A stretch of DNA of 5,046 bases from an uncultured Thiotrichaceae bacterium (GTDB taxonomy: Bacteria > Pseudomonadota > Gammaproteobacteria > Thiotrichales > Thiotrichaceae), in contig CACVAV010000229.1 in assembly GCA_902727945.1 (NCBI GenBank), forward strand, positions 1 to 5,046. Direction: 5' to 3'. Shown one piece after another: positions 1-5,046 of this stretch (position 1 is its first letter; the number at the start of each line of letters is the position of its first letter). The translations under genes and the position numbers were made by a program. The notes under the pieces are model-generated. The model was not told the origin of the DNA, did not search any database, and saw nothing but the letters and a program-made list of their open reading frames with translations.

Positions 1-2687
1 TCTTTTACACCATCGCCATCCGTATCGATTTCACAGCCGGTTTCGTCGACTTTAGCGCCCTCAGCAGTTGCAGGACATTTGTCGGTGCTGTTTCCTACTG
101 CATCGCTATCATCGTCGAGTTCGCAGCCAGTCTCACCTGCTTTAGCACCCTCAGGCGTCGTGGGACATTGATCTGCACTGTTAACGATGCCGTCTTTGTC
201 ATCATCCAGTTCACAACCAGTCTCGCCAACTTTGATGCCTTCTGCCGTCTCAGGACACTGATCAGCACTGTCTTTGACGCCATCTTTGTCAGTATCGAGT
301 TCACAGCCAGTTGCATCAACTTTAGCGCCTTCGACCGTGTCAGCACATTGGTCGGTACTATTAGCCACGGTATCTTTATCGTCGTCTAATTCGCAGCCAG
401 TTTCATTAACCTCTACACCTTCCGGTGTTTCGGAGCATTGGTCCGCACTGTTAACGATGCCGTCTTTATCATCATCCAGTTCACAGCCAGTCCCGCCAAC
501 TGTGATGCCCTCAGCAGTATCAGCACACTGATCAGCGCTGTCTTTGACGCCGTCTTTGTCGGTATCGAGTTCACAACCCGCTTCGTCAGCCTTAGCACCT
601 GCAGCAGTACCAGGACATTGATCCGCACTGTCTTTGACGCCATCTTTGTCAGTATCGAGTTCACAGCCAGTTGCATCAACTTTAGCGCCTTCGACCGTGT
701 CAGCACATTGGTCAGCACTATTTTTAACGCCATCAATATCTGAATCAAGTTCGCAGCCGGTTGTAATGTTGACCTTAGCGTCTGCTTGTGTAGTCGGGCA
801 CTTATCACTGCTGTCTTTTACGCCGTCGCCATCCGAGTCGAGTTCACAGCCCGCTTCATCGACTTTAGCGCCAGCTGCTGTTTCAGGACATTGGTCAGCA
901 CTATTGGCAACAGTGTCTTTGTCATCATCCAGCTCACAACCAGTGTCATCAATGGTCGCGCCTTCCGGTGTGCCCGGACATTTATCAGCACTGTTCGTTA
1001 CTGTGTCGGCATCATCATCCAGCTCACAACCGTTGATGCCTACCTTCAGGCCTTCAGCAGTTTGTTTACACTGGTCGCTGAGGTCAAGAACACCATCGTT
1101 ATCTGAATCTTTTTGAGAAGCACTCAATGCCAGTTGCATGGTGCCGTAATCTCTATTCAGCAGGCTATACTTGTTTGTAATTTGTGGGATGGTTGCAACT
1201 TGTTGTTTAAGCTGGTCTATTTGCCCGGTTAATACAGGGATAGTTTCAGCTTGTTGCTTAAGCTGGTTTATTTGGCGAGACAGATCAGGAATGGTGCTTA
1301 CCTGCGTCTCCAGTTGACCTATATAATTTGAGAGTTCAGGTATGGTGTTAACCTGTGCCGTCAGGTCTTTCACCTGAGTGTTTAAGCTGCCATGTTTTTC
1401 AACAAATTTAGCGCTGGCTGTGGTGAGTTCTTGTTGTAAAGCTGTATTCGCTTTTTCACTACTAGCCAGTTTTTCTTGTAATGCCGTCCTGGCTTGTTCA
1501 ACTTGCTCTAGTTGTAATTCCAGAGCGACCAGTTCTTCCTGGCTTTTGGTTAGCTGCTCCTGAAGTATGGCATTGGCTTTTAATTTTTCCTTCAGTTCTA
1601 CTTTTGCTCCTTGTATCCCGGCAATCTGTCGCTCATATGCTTCCTGCTCTGCTTTTAGCGTTGCCTCCAGTTCGGCTTTTGAATTCTGTACCTCGGAAAG
1701 TTGTTGTTCAAGCGTCGCTTGTTCTGCCTGTCTGCTTGCTAGCGTCATTTGTAGCTGCTGACTACTGTCCAGTTTTTCTGTCAGTGCAGTGATTTCTTTT
1801 TGTTTTTCCTCCAGCTGTGCTTGTAGCTCCTGGCTACCGTCCGGTTTTTCTGTCAGTGCGACCAGCGTTTTTTGTTTTTCCTCCAGCTGTGCTTGCAGCT
1901 CTTGACTACTGGTCAGTTTTTCTGTCAGTACAGTGATTTCTTTTTGTTTTTCCTCCAGCTGTGCTTGCAGTTCCTGGCTACCGTCTAGCTTTTTCGTCAG
2001 TGCAGTAAGCTCTTTTTGTTTTTCTTCCAGTTCTGCTTGTGTCGTCGCCAGCTTGCCTTCCAGCTCTATATTGGCAAGATTGTCCTGGGTAGCTTGCTCC
2101 TCCAGTTTTTTTTGCAGTTTTTCAATGGCTTGTTTCTGAGCAGTGATAGTCTTTCTTGACTGGTTGAGGATGTCCGTTTGTTGACTGTCCAGCTGATTCA
2201 TGTGTTGAGTCAGACTGTCCGCTTCCGGCTGATCCTGATACATTGCCCATGGGTTGTCCGGCATGACCGGAATCATGAAAGGAGCACCTGCCGGAACCAT
2301 TGTGTTCGGGTCGTAAGGGACAGGTATCAGCTGTAAATGTTCGGGGAAACCCGCTGGCATTTGCATTTCTGCCATATCATCTTGCTGAGGCATAAAACCT
2401 TCCGGCATCTGCATCATGGCCGTTGGGCTTTCTATGTCAGTGACCGTTGGGTAAGTAACACCCCAATGAGTCTGGGGGGGCATTGTCATGCCCGGAACCA
2501 TCATTTGCTCTGGATAAGTATACCCGGCAGATCCATCAGCGGGTGCTTGAGCGGCGTTTGTCGTCTGGGTATCAGTACCTGCTTGTTCTGCCGGAGACAA
2601 AACACTTGGGTCAGGCCACTGAGTTTCAGCCACGGCTGCCACTGAGACTAAGGTTATTAGTGTCAGGCCCGTCGATAGTTTATGCAT
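1..2687 (-). CDS. Large exported coiled-coil protein with thrombospondin type 3-like repeats (C-terminus beyond window)
   Basis: The frame is open from an ATG at 2687 to the left edge, giving 895 codons with no stop. A GAGGA ribosome-binding site lies 8 bases upstream of the ATG. Domains seen in order: signal peptide (residues 1-20, hydrophobic core TLITLVSVAAVA, likely cleavage AVA|ET); Met/Pro/Gln-rich spacer (about 21-155); long Gln/Glu/Lys/Leu-rich coiled coil (about 158-445) with 24-residue repeats; four 17-residue TIP repeats (448-515); then, from residue 527, twelve full and one partial 30-residue repeats of the type DxDxDGVKDSADQCP.T..GAKV...GCEL. In known OmpA-family proteins such repeats bind calcium and form a stiff linker before a C-terminal OmpA domain, so such a domain may follow outside the window; this is inference. 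All 24 cysteines seen are in the repeats, two per repeat, compatible with disulfides in an oxidising compartment. Likely role is structural, as a periplasmic spacer or surface fibre. No enzymatic motif is seen. Exact family unrecognised. Confidence 0.93.
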   Translation of the reverse strand, partial: MHKLSTGLTLITLVSVAAVAETQWPDPSVLSPAEQAGTDTQTTNAAQAPADGSAGYTYPEQMMVPGMTMPPQTHWGVTYPTVTDIESPTAMMQMPEGFMPQQDDMAEMQMPAGFPEHLQLIPVPYDPNTMVPAGAPFMIPVMPDNPWAMYQDQPEADSLTQHMNQLDSQQTDILNQSRKTITAQKQAIEKLQKKLEEQATQDNLANIELEGKLATTQAELEEKQKELTALTKKLDGSQELQAQLEEKQKEITVLTEKLTSSQELQAQLEEKQKTLVALTEKPDGSQELQAQLEEKQKEITALTEKLDSSQQLQMTLASRQAEQATLEQQLSEVQNSKAELEATLKAEQEAYERQIAGIQGAKVELKEKLKANAILQEQLTKSQEELVALELQLEQVEQARTALQEKLASSEKANTALQQELTTASAKFVEKHGSLNTQVKDLTAQVNTIPELSNYIGQLETQVSTIPDLSRQINQLKQQAETIPVLTGQIDQLKQQVATIPQITNKYSLLNRDYGTMQLALSASQKDSDNDGVLDLSDQCKQTAEGLKVGINGCELDDDADTVTNSADKCPGTPEGATIDDTGCELDDDKDTVANSADQCPETAAGAKVDEAGCELDSDGDGVKDSSDKCPTTQADAKVNITTGCELDSDIDGVKNSADQCADTVEGAKVDATGCELDTDKDGVKDSADQCPGTAAGAKADEAGCELDTDKDGVKDSADQCADTAEGITVGGTGCELDDDKDGIVNSADQCSETPEGVEVNETGCELDDDKDTVANSTDQCADTVEGAKVDATGCELDTDKDGVKDSADQCPETAEGIKVGETGCELDDDKDGIVNSADQCPTTPEGAKAGETGCELDDDSDAVGNSTDKCPATAEGAKVDETGCEIDTDGDGVK
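265..353 (-). repeat. 89-bp exact direct repeat, copy 1 (partner at 625-713)
   Basis: This stretch is identical base for base to 625-713, exactly 360 bp (four repeat units) away in the same orientation. It spans the junction of array units 9 and 10. Neighbouring units share only part of their bases, so this identity is above the array background and suggests recent duplication or gene conversion. Confidence 0.9.
625..713 (-). repeat. 89-bp exact direct repeat, copy 2 (partner at 265-353)
   Basis: This is the second copy of the identical 89-bp segment. It spans the junction of array units 5 and 6 and encodes the same residues, from SADQ/STDQ-adjacent CADTVEGAKV through DATGCEL into the next DTDKDGVKDS loop. 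Confidence 0.9.
1143..1346 (-). repeat. 51-bp (17-residue) TIP repeat, four units
   Basis: Residues 448-515 of the large repeat protein contain four units of the form TIPxLxxQIxQLKQQVx, with the TIP motif at residues 448, 465, 482 and 499, spaced exactly 51 bp. The last unit is degenerate after TIPQI. A proline in each unit followed by an amphipathic segment suggests short helices broken at regular intervals, unlike the continuous coiled coil before it. The block sits just before the calcium-binding repeats and may act as a hinge or a small helical-bundle stalk. I do not recognise it as a named family. Confidence 0.8.
1755..2042 (-). repeat. 72-bp (24-residue) coiled-coil tandem repeat, about four units
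   Basis: Within the large repeat protein, residues 216-311 are four successive 24-residue units with the core LQAQLEEKQKEITALTEKLD followed by about four more residues. Unit starts fall at residues 216 (diverged), 240, 264 and 288, and the shared DNA string cctccagctg on the plus strand recurs at 1808, 1880 and 1952, exactly 72 bp apart. Leu and Ile spacing and the Glu/Lys/Gln content indicate a coiled coil. A 24-residue period is not a multiple of seven, so each unit must contain a heptad discontinuity. The unit carrying Pro282 (EKPDG) is odd because its sisters have Leu there. Confidence 0.85.
2628..2687 (-). other. Sec signal peptide of the large repeat protein
   Basis: The first 20 codons give a short n-region with one lysine (MHK), a hydrophobic stretch from about Leu8 to Val19, and an A-V-A motif before Glu21-Thr22 that fits signal peptidase I. 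There is no lipobox cysteine, so a soluble or surface-attached protein is expected rather than a lipoprotein. Confidence 0.8.
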
Positions 2688-2695
2688 AATGGATA

Positions 2696-2700
2696 TCCTC
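2696..2700 (-). promoter_or_regulatory. Ribosome-binding site of the large repeat protein
   Basis: On the minus strand GAGGA sits 8 bases upstream of the ATG at 2687. It is a good Shine-Dalgarno match and supports this start, as does the signal peptide that follows at once. Confidence 0.7.
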
Positions 2701-2732
2701 AAAATTTATGGTTGTGTGTTTTATTTTCATCA

Positions 2733-3143
2733 TTAAGCCCCACCTAGTGATAAGTCACGTCGTGCTGAAGAGATTGTAATCGTGAATCCGGCAATAACAT
2801 CAAGAAATGACATGGCTGCAAGGATTAGAAATACGGAGTTACCGCCCCATGGATAGATTAGCCAAATGACCAGGTAGCCGATCAGAACAAAAGTAGAGAG
2901 CAGATGATCGATTATCGTGGATTCAGTCGTACGGGTGGCCTTGAAAAGTTCAAAATAGAGCATGAGTATGCCCAGTAGAACAATAAAATCACCCCAGGTA
3001 GGTTCCCATATGGCCTCAGACGGCAGTGTTATACTGACCAGAATATCATTCAGGTGGGCAGGGAAGTAACCAACAGCTGCTAACAGCCAGTAGGCGAACA
3101 GTAATACGCCGAAAAGAGGAAATAGCTGGAATATTTTTATCAT
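2733..3143 (-). CDS. Small integral membrane protein, four predicted transmembrane helices
   Basis: This 136-residue ORF starts at ATG 3143 and ends with TAA at 2733-2735. Four hydrophobic stretches are visible at about residues 4-26, 51-68, 78-98 and 103-124, joined by short polar loops. The loop between helices 2 and 3 is basic (KATRTTES), and the C-terminal tail (SSARRDLSLGGA) is also basic. With both facing the cytoplasm, the positive-inside rule would place both termini inside. No catalytic or transport motif is evident and I do not recognise the family. The upstream AGAG is a weak ribosome-binding site. The stop lies 45 bp before the start of the large repeat protein on the same strand, so the two are probably co-transcribed and this protein may serve the same envelope process, which is inference from position only. 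Confidence 0.85.
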   Translation of the reverse strand: MIKIFQLFPLFGVLLFAYWLLAAVGYFPAHLNDILVSITLPSEAIWEPTWGDFIVLLGILMLYFELFKATRTTESTIIDHLLSTFVLIGYLVIWLIYPWGGNSVFLILAAMSFLDVIAGFTITISSARRDLSLGGA

Positions 3144-3221
3144 AAAAGCTCTGGCTTACCGTTATTTAACACGCCGGTGCTGGTTTCAGGAGTGATCCCG
3201 CGCGCTCTGTTCAAGGTCACA

Positions 3222-3410
3222 TTACCTTCCTCTGAATGTGAATTTTATCGGGTTGCTACTGATAGCAGTCGCCCTAGTATAAAACATGTAGTCGCTGCCG
3301 TCAGGTGCATGGTAGCAGATTGATGATAAATCACCAGTAGTGTGTTTTTGTTCATTGATTTTACAGTGGAACTCAGAAGCTTCTATGGCCTGGGATTGAA
3401 ATTTTTTCAT
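3222..3410 (-). CDS. Possible small hypothetical protein (62 residues)
   Basis: The ORF begins ATG AAA AAA at 3410 and ends with TAA at 3222. An in-frame stop lies six codons upstream of the ATG, so no longer start exists. The product has a Lys-rich start, two cysteines (residues 16 and 32), a segment HAPDGSDYMFYTR, and a basic end FTFRGR. It has no signal peptide or membrane segment and I do not recognise a family. It lacks a clear ribosome-binding site and its last codons include rare Arg codons AGA and AGG, which weaken the case. In its favour, it fills an otherwise empty stretch, lies on the same strand as the two genes downstream (78-bp gap to the membrane protein), has no competing ORF, and reads like a folded protein rather than low-complexity noise. 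Confidence 0.5.
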   Translation of the reverse strand: MKKFQSQAIEASEFHCKINEQKHTTGDLSSICYHAPDGSDYMFYTRATAISSNPIKFTFRGR

Positions 3411-3535
3411 GTGCTTATACCGGATTTACGTTCGTCGGGATTAGGTGAAGCTGGTCATTGATCCTGTTTATACTTCAATTATGTAGATTCTAAGCTCGTT
3501 AGAAATAATAAATAATAATAATTGTGAGAAAGGCT
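3411..3535. promoter_or_regulatory. Divergent intergenic region, probable promoters for both transcripts
   Basis: This 125-bp region separates the minus-strand gene group from the plus-strand OmpA-family gene and must carry the promoter of the latter. A TATACT at 3469-3474 (plus strand) is one mismatch from the -10 consensus, but no good -35 lies at the right distance. On the minus strand, TATAAA (complement of 3467-3472) overlaps it. A second weak plus-strand option is TTGATC at 3458-3463 with ATGTAG 17 bases downstream. The stretch 3502-3522 is almost entirely A and T (repeated AAT), giving the OmpA-family transcript an unstructured leader. None of these sites is certain. Confidence 0.35.
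3526..3533 (+). promoter_or_regulatory. Ribosome-binding site of the OmpA-family gene
   Basis: The purine-rich GAGAAAGG ends 2 bases before ATG 3536. Its GAG part is at a normal 7-base distance. With the signal peptide that follows, this supports the start at 3536. Confidence 0.6.
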
Positions 3536-3610
3536 ATGACTAAAAACAAAGGTTCGTCCTATCAATGGATTTTACTGCCTATCCTGTTTTCTTCCACATC
3601 GGTCATTGCC
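3536..3610 (+). other. Sec signal peptide of the OmpA-family protein
   Basis: Residues 1-25 have a basic n-region (two Lys), a hydrophobic core from about Trp11 to Phe18, and V-I-A before Gly26. This fits signal peptidase I cleavage and export to the outer membrane. Confidence 0.8.
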
Positions 3611-5046
3611 GGTGGCTTTGGTAGTTTAGGGCAAGCCCCTGTCAGTGAACAAGCTTCGGCTTTATCTGCTGAGTCAGATGGCTTCCTTGATGACAGTGAA
3701 GAAGTCAATACCGCTCGTATGAGTTACGTCGGTGGTGATACACGTATTGGTGTGGGCATTGATACTGAATTTAAAGGGCGTATCGATGGTAGTCATATCT
3801 TCATGCAAACTGATGAGAGTGTAACGAGCGGTCAGGGCTGGCTGGGAGTGAATCCTCGTGCAGATGATGATCGTGATGAAGACTTCCTGACAGGTGCGGG
3901 CGCTAAAATTAACCATCACTGGGTGACCCGCGACGGTGCCGGTAATCCTTTGCATGTGAATAAAGTTTTTGGTGCTTACGACCAGAATGAAGCCAGCGAT
4001 AAAAAGGTGTCTGCCGGTTATGGGCAGGAACGTGAAGATCTCTTCTGGTCGGGTCACGTTAGTAAGGGGCTGTCTGATAAGCGCGTGGTGGGTGAAGTTA
4101 AAGGCGGTGATTATGACAGTGCTCATATTTATGAGAAAGCCTACGATTTTGGTGTAGGTGGCCGTGTCGGTACTTTTGTTGATGATCAGCTGCTACGTGT
4201 TCAGGGTGGCTTCGATTATGAGTGGGGTACCGAAATAGCCGATCATGAAGATACAGCGGCTCAAATCACGGTTTCCGGTGGCCTGGAAAAGTTCTTTGCA
4301 GATTCCCCGCACAGTGTTGGTGCAAATGTCGAGGTCAGCAAAAAATCTGGTGGCTATGAGTATGGCGATGAAGAAACTGACATCAGTGGTAATGTCAGTT
4401 ACCGTTATGATTTTGGTGGCGGTGGATTGTTTGCTACGGAAGAACAGTATCGTCGGGTTCGTGTTGAAATTCCGGGTAAAACTGAGCGGGTTCAGGTTAA
4501 GAAAAAACGTGCTCCGATTCAAAAGAAGCGTGCTCCGAAAGTAGAACGTAAGTTGGTTAAGCACACGATGGAGCTGGAATCAGATACTTTCTTTGAAAAA
4601 GGTAAGCATTTCCTGACACCACAGGCTAAGCAGCGTATGTCTGTAATGATGTCACGTATTCGTGAGACCGGGCACCACGGTAATATCCGTATTACCGGAA
4701 ATACCTGTGATCTTGGTTCTGATCAGTCTAATCAAACTTTGTCTGAGCGGCGTGCAGCACAGGTGCGTAGCTTTATGGCATCCAGTGGTTTTAATGCAAA
4801 TGAGTTGGTCGCTCGTGGCTTGGGTGAAAGCAGCCCTAAGTATCCAAATAATGATGCAACGCGTCACAGAAACCGTCGTGTTGATATTGAGTACGTTGCT
4901 TATCAGAATAAGTATCAGGACAAGGTGGTAGAGCAGGGTTATGACGTCGTAGAGCAAGGTTATGACGTCGTAGAGCAAGTGCGGGTGGTGAGTGAGCCAC
5001 GTGTGGTTTGGCGGAAAGAATTAATCCCTTCACCTCCGACCTGGGT
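3536..5046 (+). CDS. OmpA-family outer membrane beta-barrel protein with peptidoglycan-binding domain (C-terminus beyond window)
   Basis: The frame is open from ATG 3536 to the right edge (503 codons, no stop). Residues 1-25 form a signal peptide (basic start, hydrophobic WILLPILFSS, likely cleavage VIA|GG). Residues about 60-300 alternate polar and hydrophobic residues, are rich in Gly, Tyr and Asp, and end YRYDFGG, as expected for a transmembrane beta-barrel, though not recognisably the eight-stranded E. coli OmpA barrel. Residues 322-340 are a basic linker with two KKRAP motifs. Residues about 345-453 are an OmpA C-terminal domain: FFEKGKHFLTPQA, GNTCDLGS, NQTLSERRAAQV, ARGLGESSP and NRRVDIEY all match family landmarks. 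The domain binds meso-diaminopimelate of peptidoglycan in the periplasm; Arg406 of the binding pair is kept, but the usual Asp is Cys391. Unlike typical family members the protein continues past this domain for at least 50 residues, with a VVEQGYD repeat. Likely role: outer membrane to cell wall tether. Confidence 0.93.
   Translation, partial: MTKNKGSSYQWILLPILFSSTSVIAGGFGSLGQAPVSEQASALSAESDGFLDDSEEVNTARMSYVGGDTRIGVGIDTEFKGRIDGSHIFMQTDESVTSGQGWLGVNPRADDDRDEDFLTGAGAKINHHWVTRDGAGNPLHVNKVFGAYDQNEASDKKVSAGYGQEREDLFWSGHVSKGLSDKRVVGEVKGGDYDSAHIYEKAYDFGVGGRVGTFVDDQLLRVQGGFDYEWGTEIADHEDTAAQITVSGGLEKFFADSPHSVGANVEVSKKSGGYEYGDEETDISGNVSYRYDFGGGGLFATEEQYRRVRVEIPGKTERVQVKKKRAPIQKKRAPKVERKLVKHTMELESDTFFEKGKHFLTPQAKQRMSVMMSRIRETGHHGNIRITGNTCDLGSDQSNQTLSERRAAQVRSFMASSGFNANELVARGLGESSPKYPNNDATRHRNRRVDIEYVAYQNKYQDKVVEQGYDVVEQGYDVVEQVRVVSEPRVVWRKELIPSPPTW
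4502..4543 (+). repeat. Two-unit basic KKRAP repeat in the linker
   Basis: Residues 323-336 read KKRAPIQ then KKRAPKV, two 7-residue units 21 bp apart, with the DNA string cgtgctccga present in both. The block joins barrel to peptidoglycan-binding domain and is strongly positive. Confidence 0.7.
4568..4894 (+). other. OmpA C-terminal (peptidoglycan-associating) domain
   Basis: Residues 345-453 align by eye with E. coli OmpA and Pal: the GHTD-type motif appears as GNTC (388-391), followed by NQTLSERRA (399-407), GLGESSP and the closing NRRVDIEY (446-453). The arginine of the diaminopimelate-binding pair is at 406, fifteen residues after Cys391, the same spacing as Asp271 to Arg286 in Acinetobacter OmpA. 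Confidence 0.9.
4925..4978 (+). repeat. 21-bp tandem repeat encoding VVEQGYD
   Basis: Two full units (4925-4945 and 4946-4966) and a 12-bp partial unit (4967-4978) encode VVEQGYD, VVEQGYD and VVEQ after the OmpA C-terminal domain. The copies differ at only a few third-position bases, suggesting recent slippage duplication. The tail that follows (VRVVSEPRVVWRKE) runs off the window. Confidence 0.85.

Larger units (their letters stand above)
1..1109 (-). repeat. Array of 30-residue thrombospondin type 3-like repeats (12 complete plus 1 partial)
   Basis: From residue 527 the large repeat protein consists of 90-bp units starting at 1109, 1019, 929, 839, 746, 656, 566, 476, 386, 296, 206 and 116, with a partial unit at 26-1. 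The fourth unit is 93 bp because of one inserted Thr (NITTGCEL). Consensus: an acidic DxDxDG loop, SADQC, a variable TxEGAKV part and GCEL. Two subtypes mix: canonical DTDKDGVKD loops and degenerate DDDKDTVAN loops in which the calcium-loop glycine is Thr. The family knowledge applied is that type 3 repeats bind calcium through the Asp-rich loops and are stabilised by the cysteines. The array continues beyond the left edge. Confidence 0.92.

Noticed and set aside
1..1109. CRISPR-like or satellite-like array of 90-bp repeats
   Set aside because: The repeats lack the short-repeat and unique-spacer pattern, and they translate in one open minus-strand frame as conserved 30-residue protein repeats.
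168..1116. Several plus-strand and other-frame ORFs up to 160 codons over the repeat array
   Set aside because: They are shadows. Stop-free frames arise because the minus-strand repeats are repetitive; the predicted products are Ser- or Ile/Phe-rich with no ribosome-binding site and no domain logic.
1378..2139. Plus-strand Cys/Ser/Phe-rich ORFs opposite the coiled coil
   Set aside because: They are the complement of Glu/Lys/Gln/Leu codons in a coiled-coil gene and have no start signals of their own.
2337..2689. Plus-strand ORFs of 102 and 68 codons opposite the Met/Pro spacer
   Set aside because: Antisense to the confident signal-peptide and spacer coding region; their composition shows no family features.
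2691..2698. Palindrome GGATATCC near the start of the large gene
   Set aside because: Eight bases is too short to call an operator. It overlaps the ribosome-binding site and is probably chance.
3144..3221. Possible terminator between the 62-residue ORF and the membrane protein
   Set aside because: Only an imperfect GC-rich inverted stretch (cacgccggtg) is present, with no stem plus T-run in the right orientation.
3674..4564. Minus-strand Thr/Ile-rich ORFs of 150 and 123 codons opposite the OmpA-family gene
   Set aside because: Antisense shadows of the beta-barrel coding sequence, which has a clear start, signal peptide and C-terminal domain in its own frame.

Overview
The window looks like bacterial chromosome from a Gram-negative organism. 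The coding is dense and intron-free, two genes encode secreted envelope proteins with Sec-type signal peptides, and one of them carries a peptidoglycan-binding OmpA-like domain. The moderate base composition and the pairing of an OmpA-domain barrel with gammaproteobacterial-style 'DxDGDGV..D.CP.T..G..V...GC' repeats suggest a marine or host-associated gammaproteobacterium, for example of the Oceanospirillales type. That placement is inference and the genus is not fixed.

Layout. Positions 1-2687 (minus strand) hold the first 895 codons of a very large exported protein whose C-terminus lies beyond the left edge. Its order is signal peptide, Met/Pro/Gln-rich spacer, a long coiled coil built partly from 24-residue repeats, four 17-residue 'TIP' repeats, then at least twelve 30-residue thrombospondin-type-3-like calcium-binding repeats. 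The many ORFs in other frames over 1-1100 are by-products of this repetitive coding sequence. Upstream on the same strand are a 136-residue four-helix membrane protein (2733-3143) and a possible 62-residue protein (3222-3410). The gaps are 45 and 78 bp with no evident terminator, so the three may form one transcript running right to left.

A 125-bp divergent intergenic region (3411-3535) separates this from a plus-strand gene that starts at 3536 and runs off the right edge. It encodes an OmpA-family protein: signal peptide, predicted beta-barrel, basic linker with a repeated KKRAP motif, OmpA C-terminal peptidoglycan-associating domain, and an unusual C-terminal extension with a heptapeptide repeat.

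Taken together, the window appears to be a cell-envelope locus: a long, probably fibrous, calcium-stabilised periplasmic or surface protein divergently arranged with a barrel protein that may anchor the outer membrane to the cell wall. A functional link between the two transcripts is inferred only from adjacency. No RNA genes, mobile elements or CRISPR arrays were seen.
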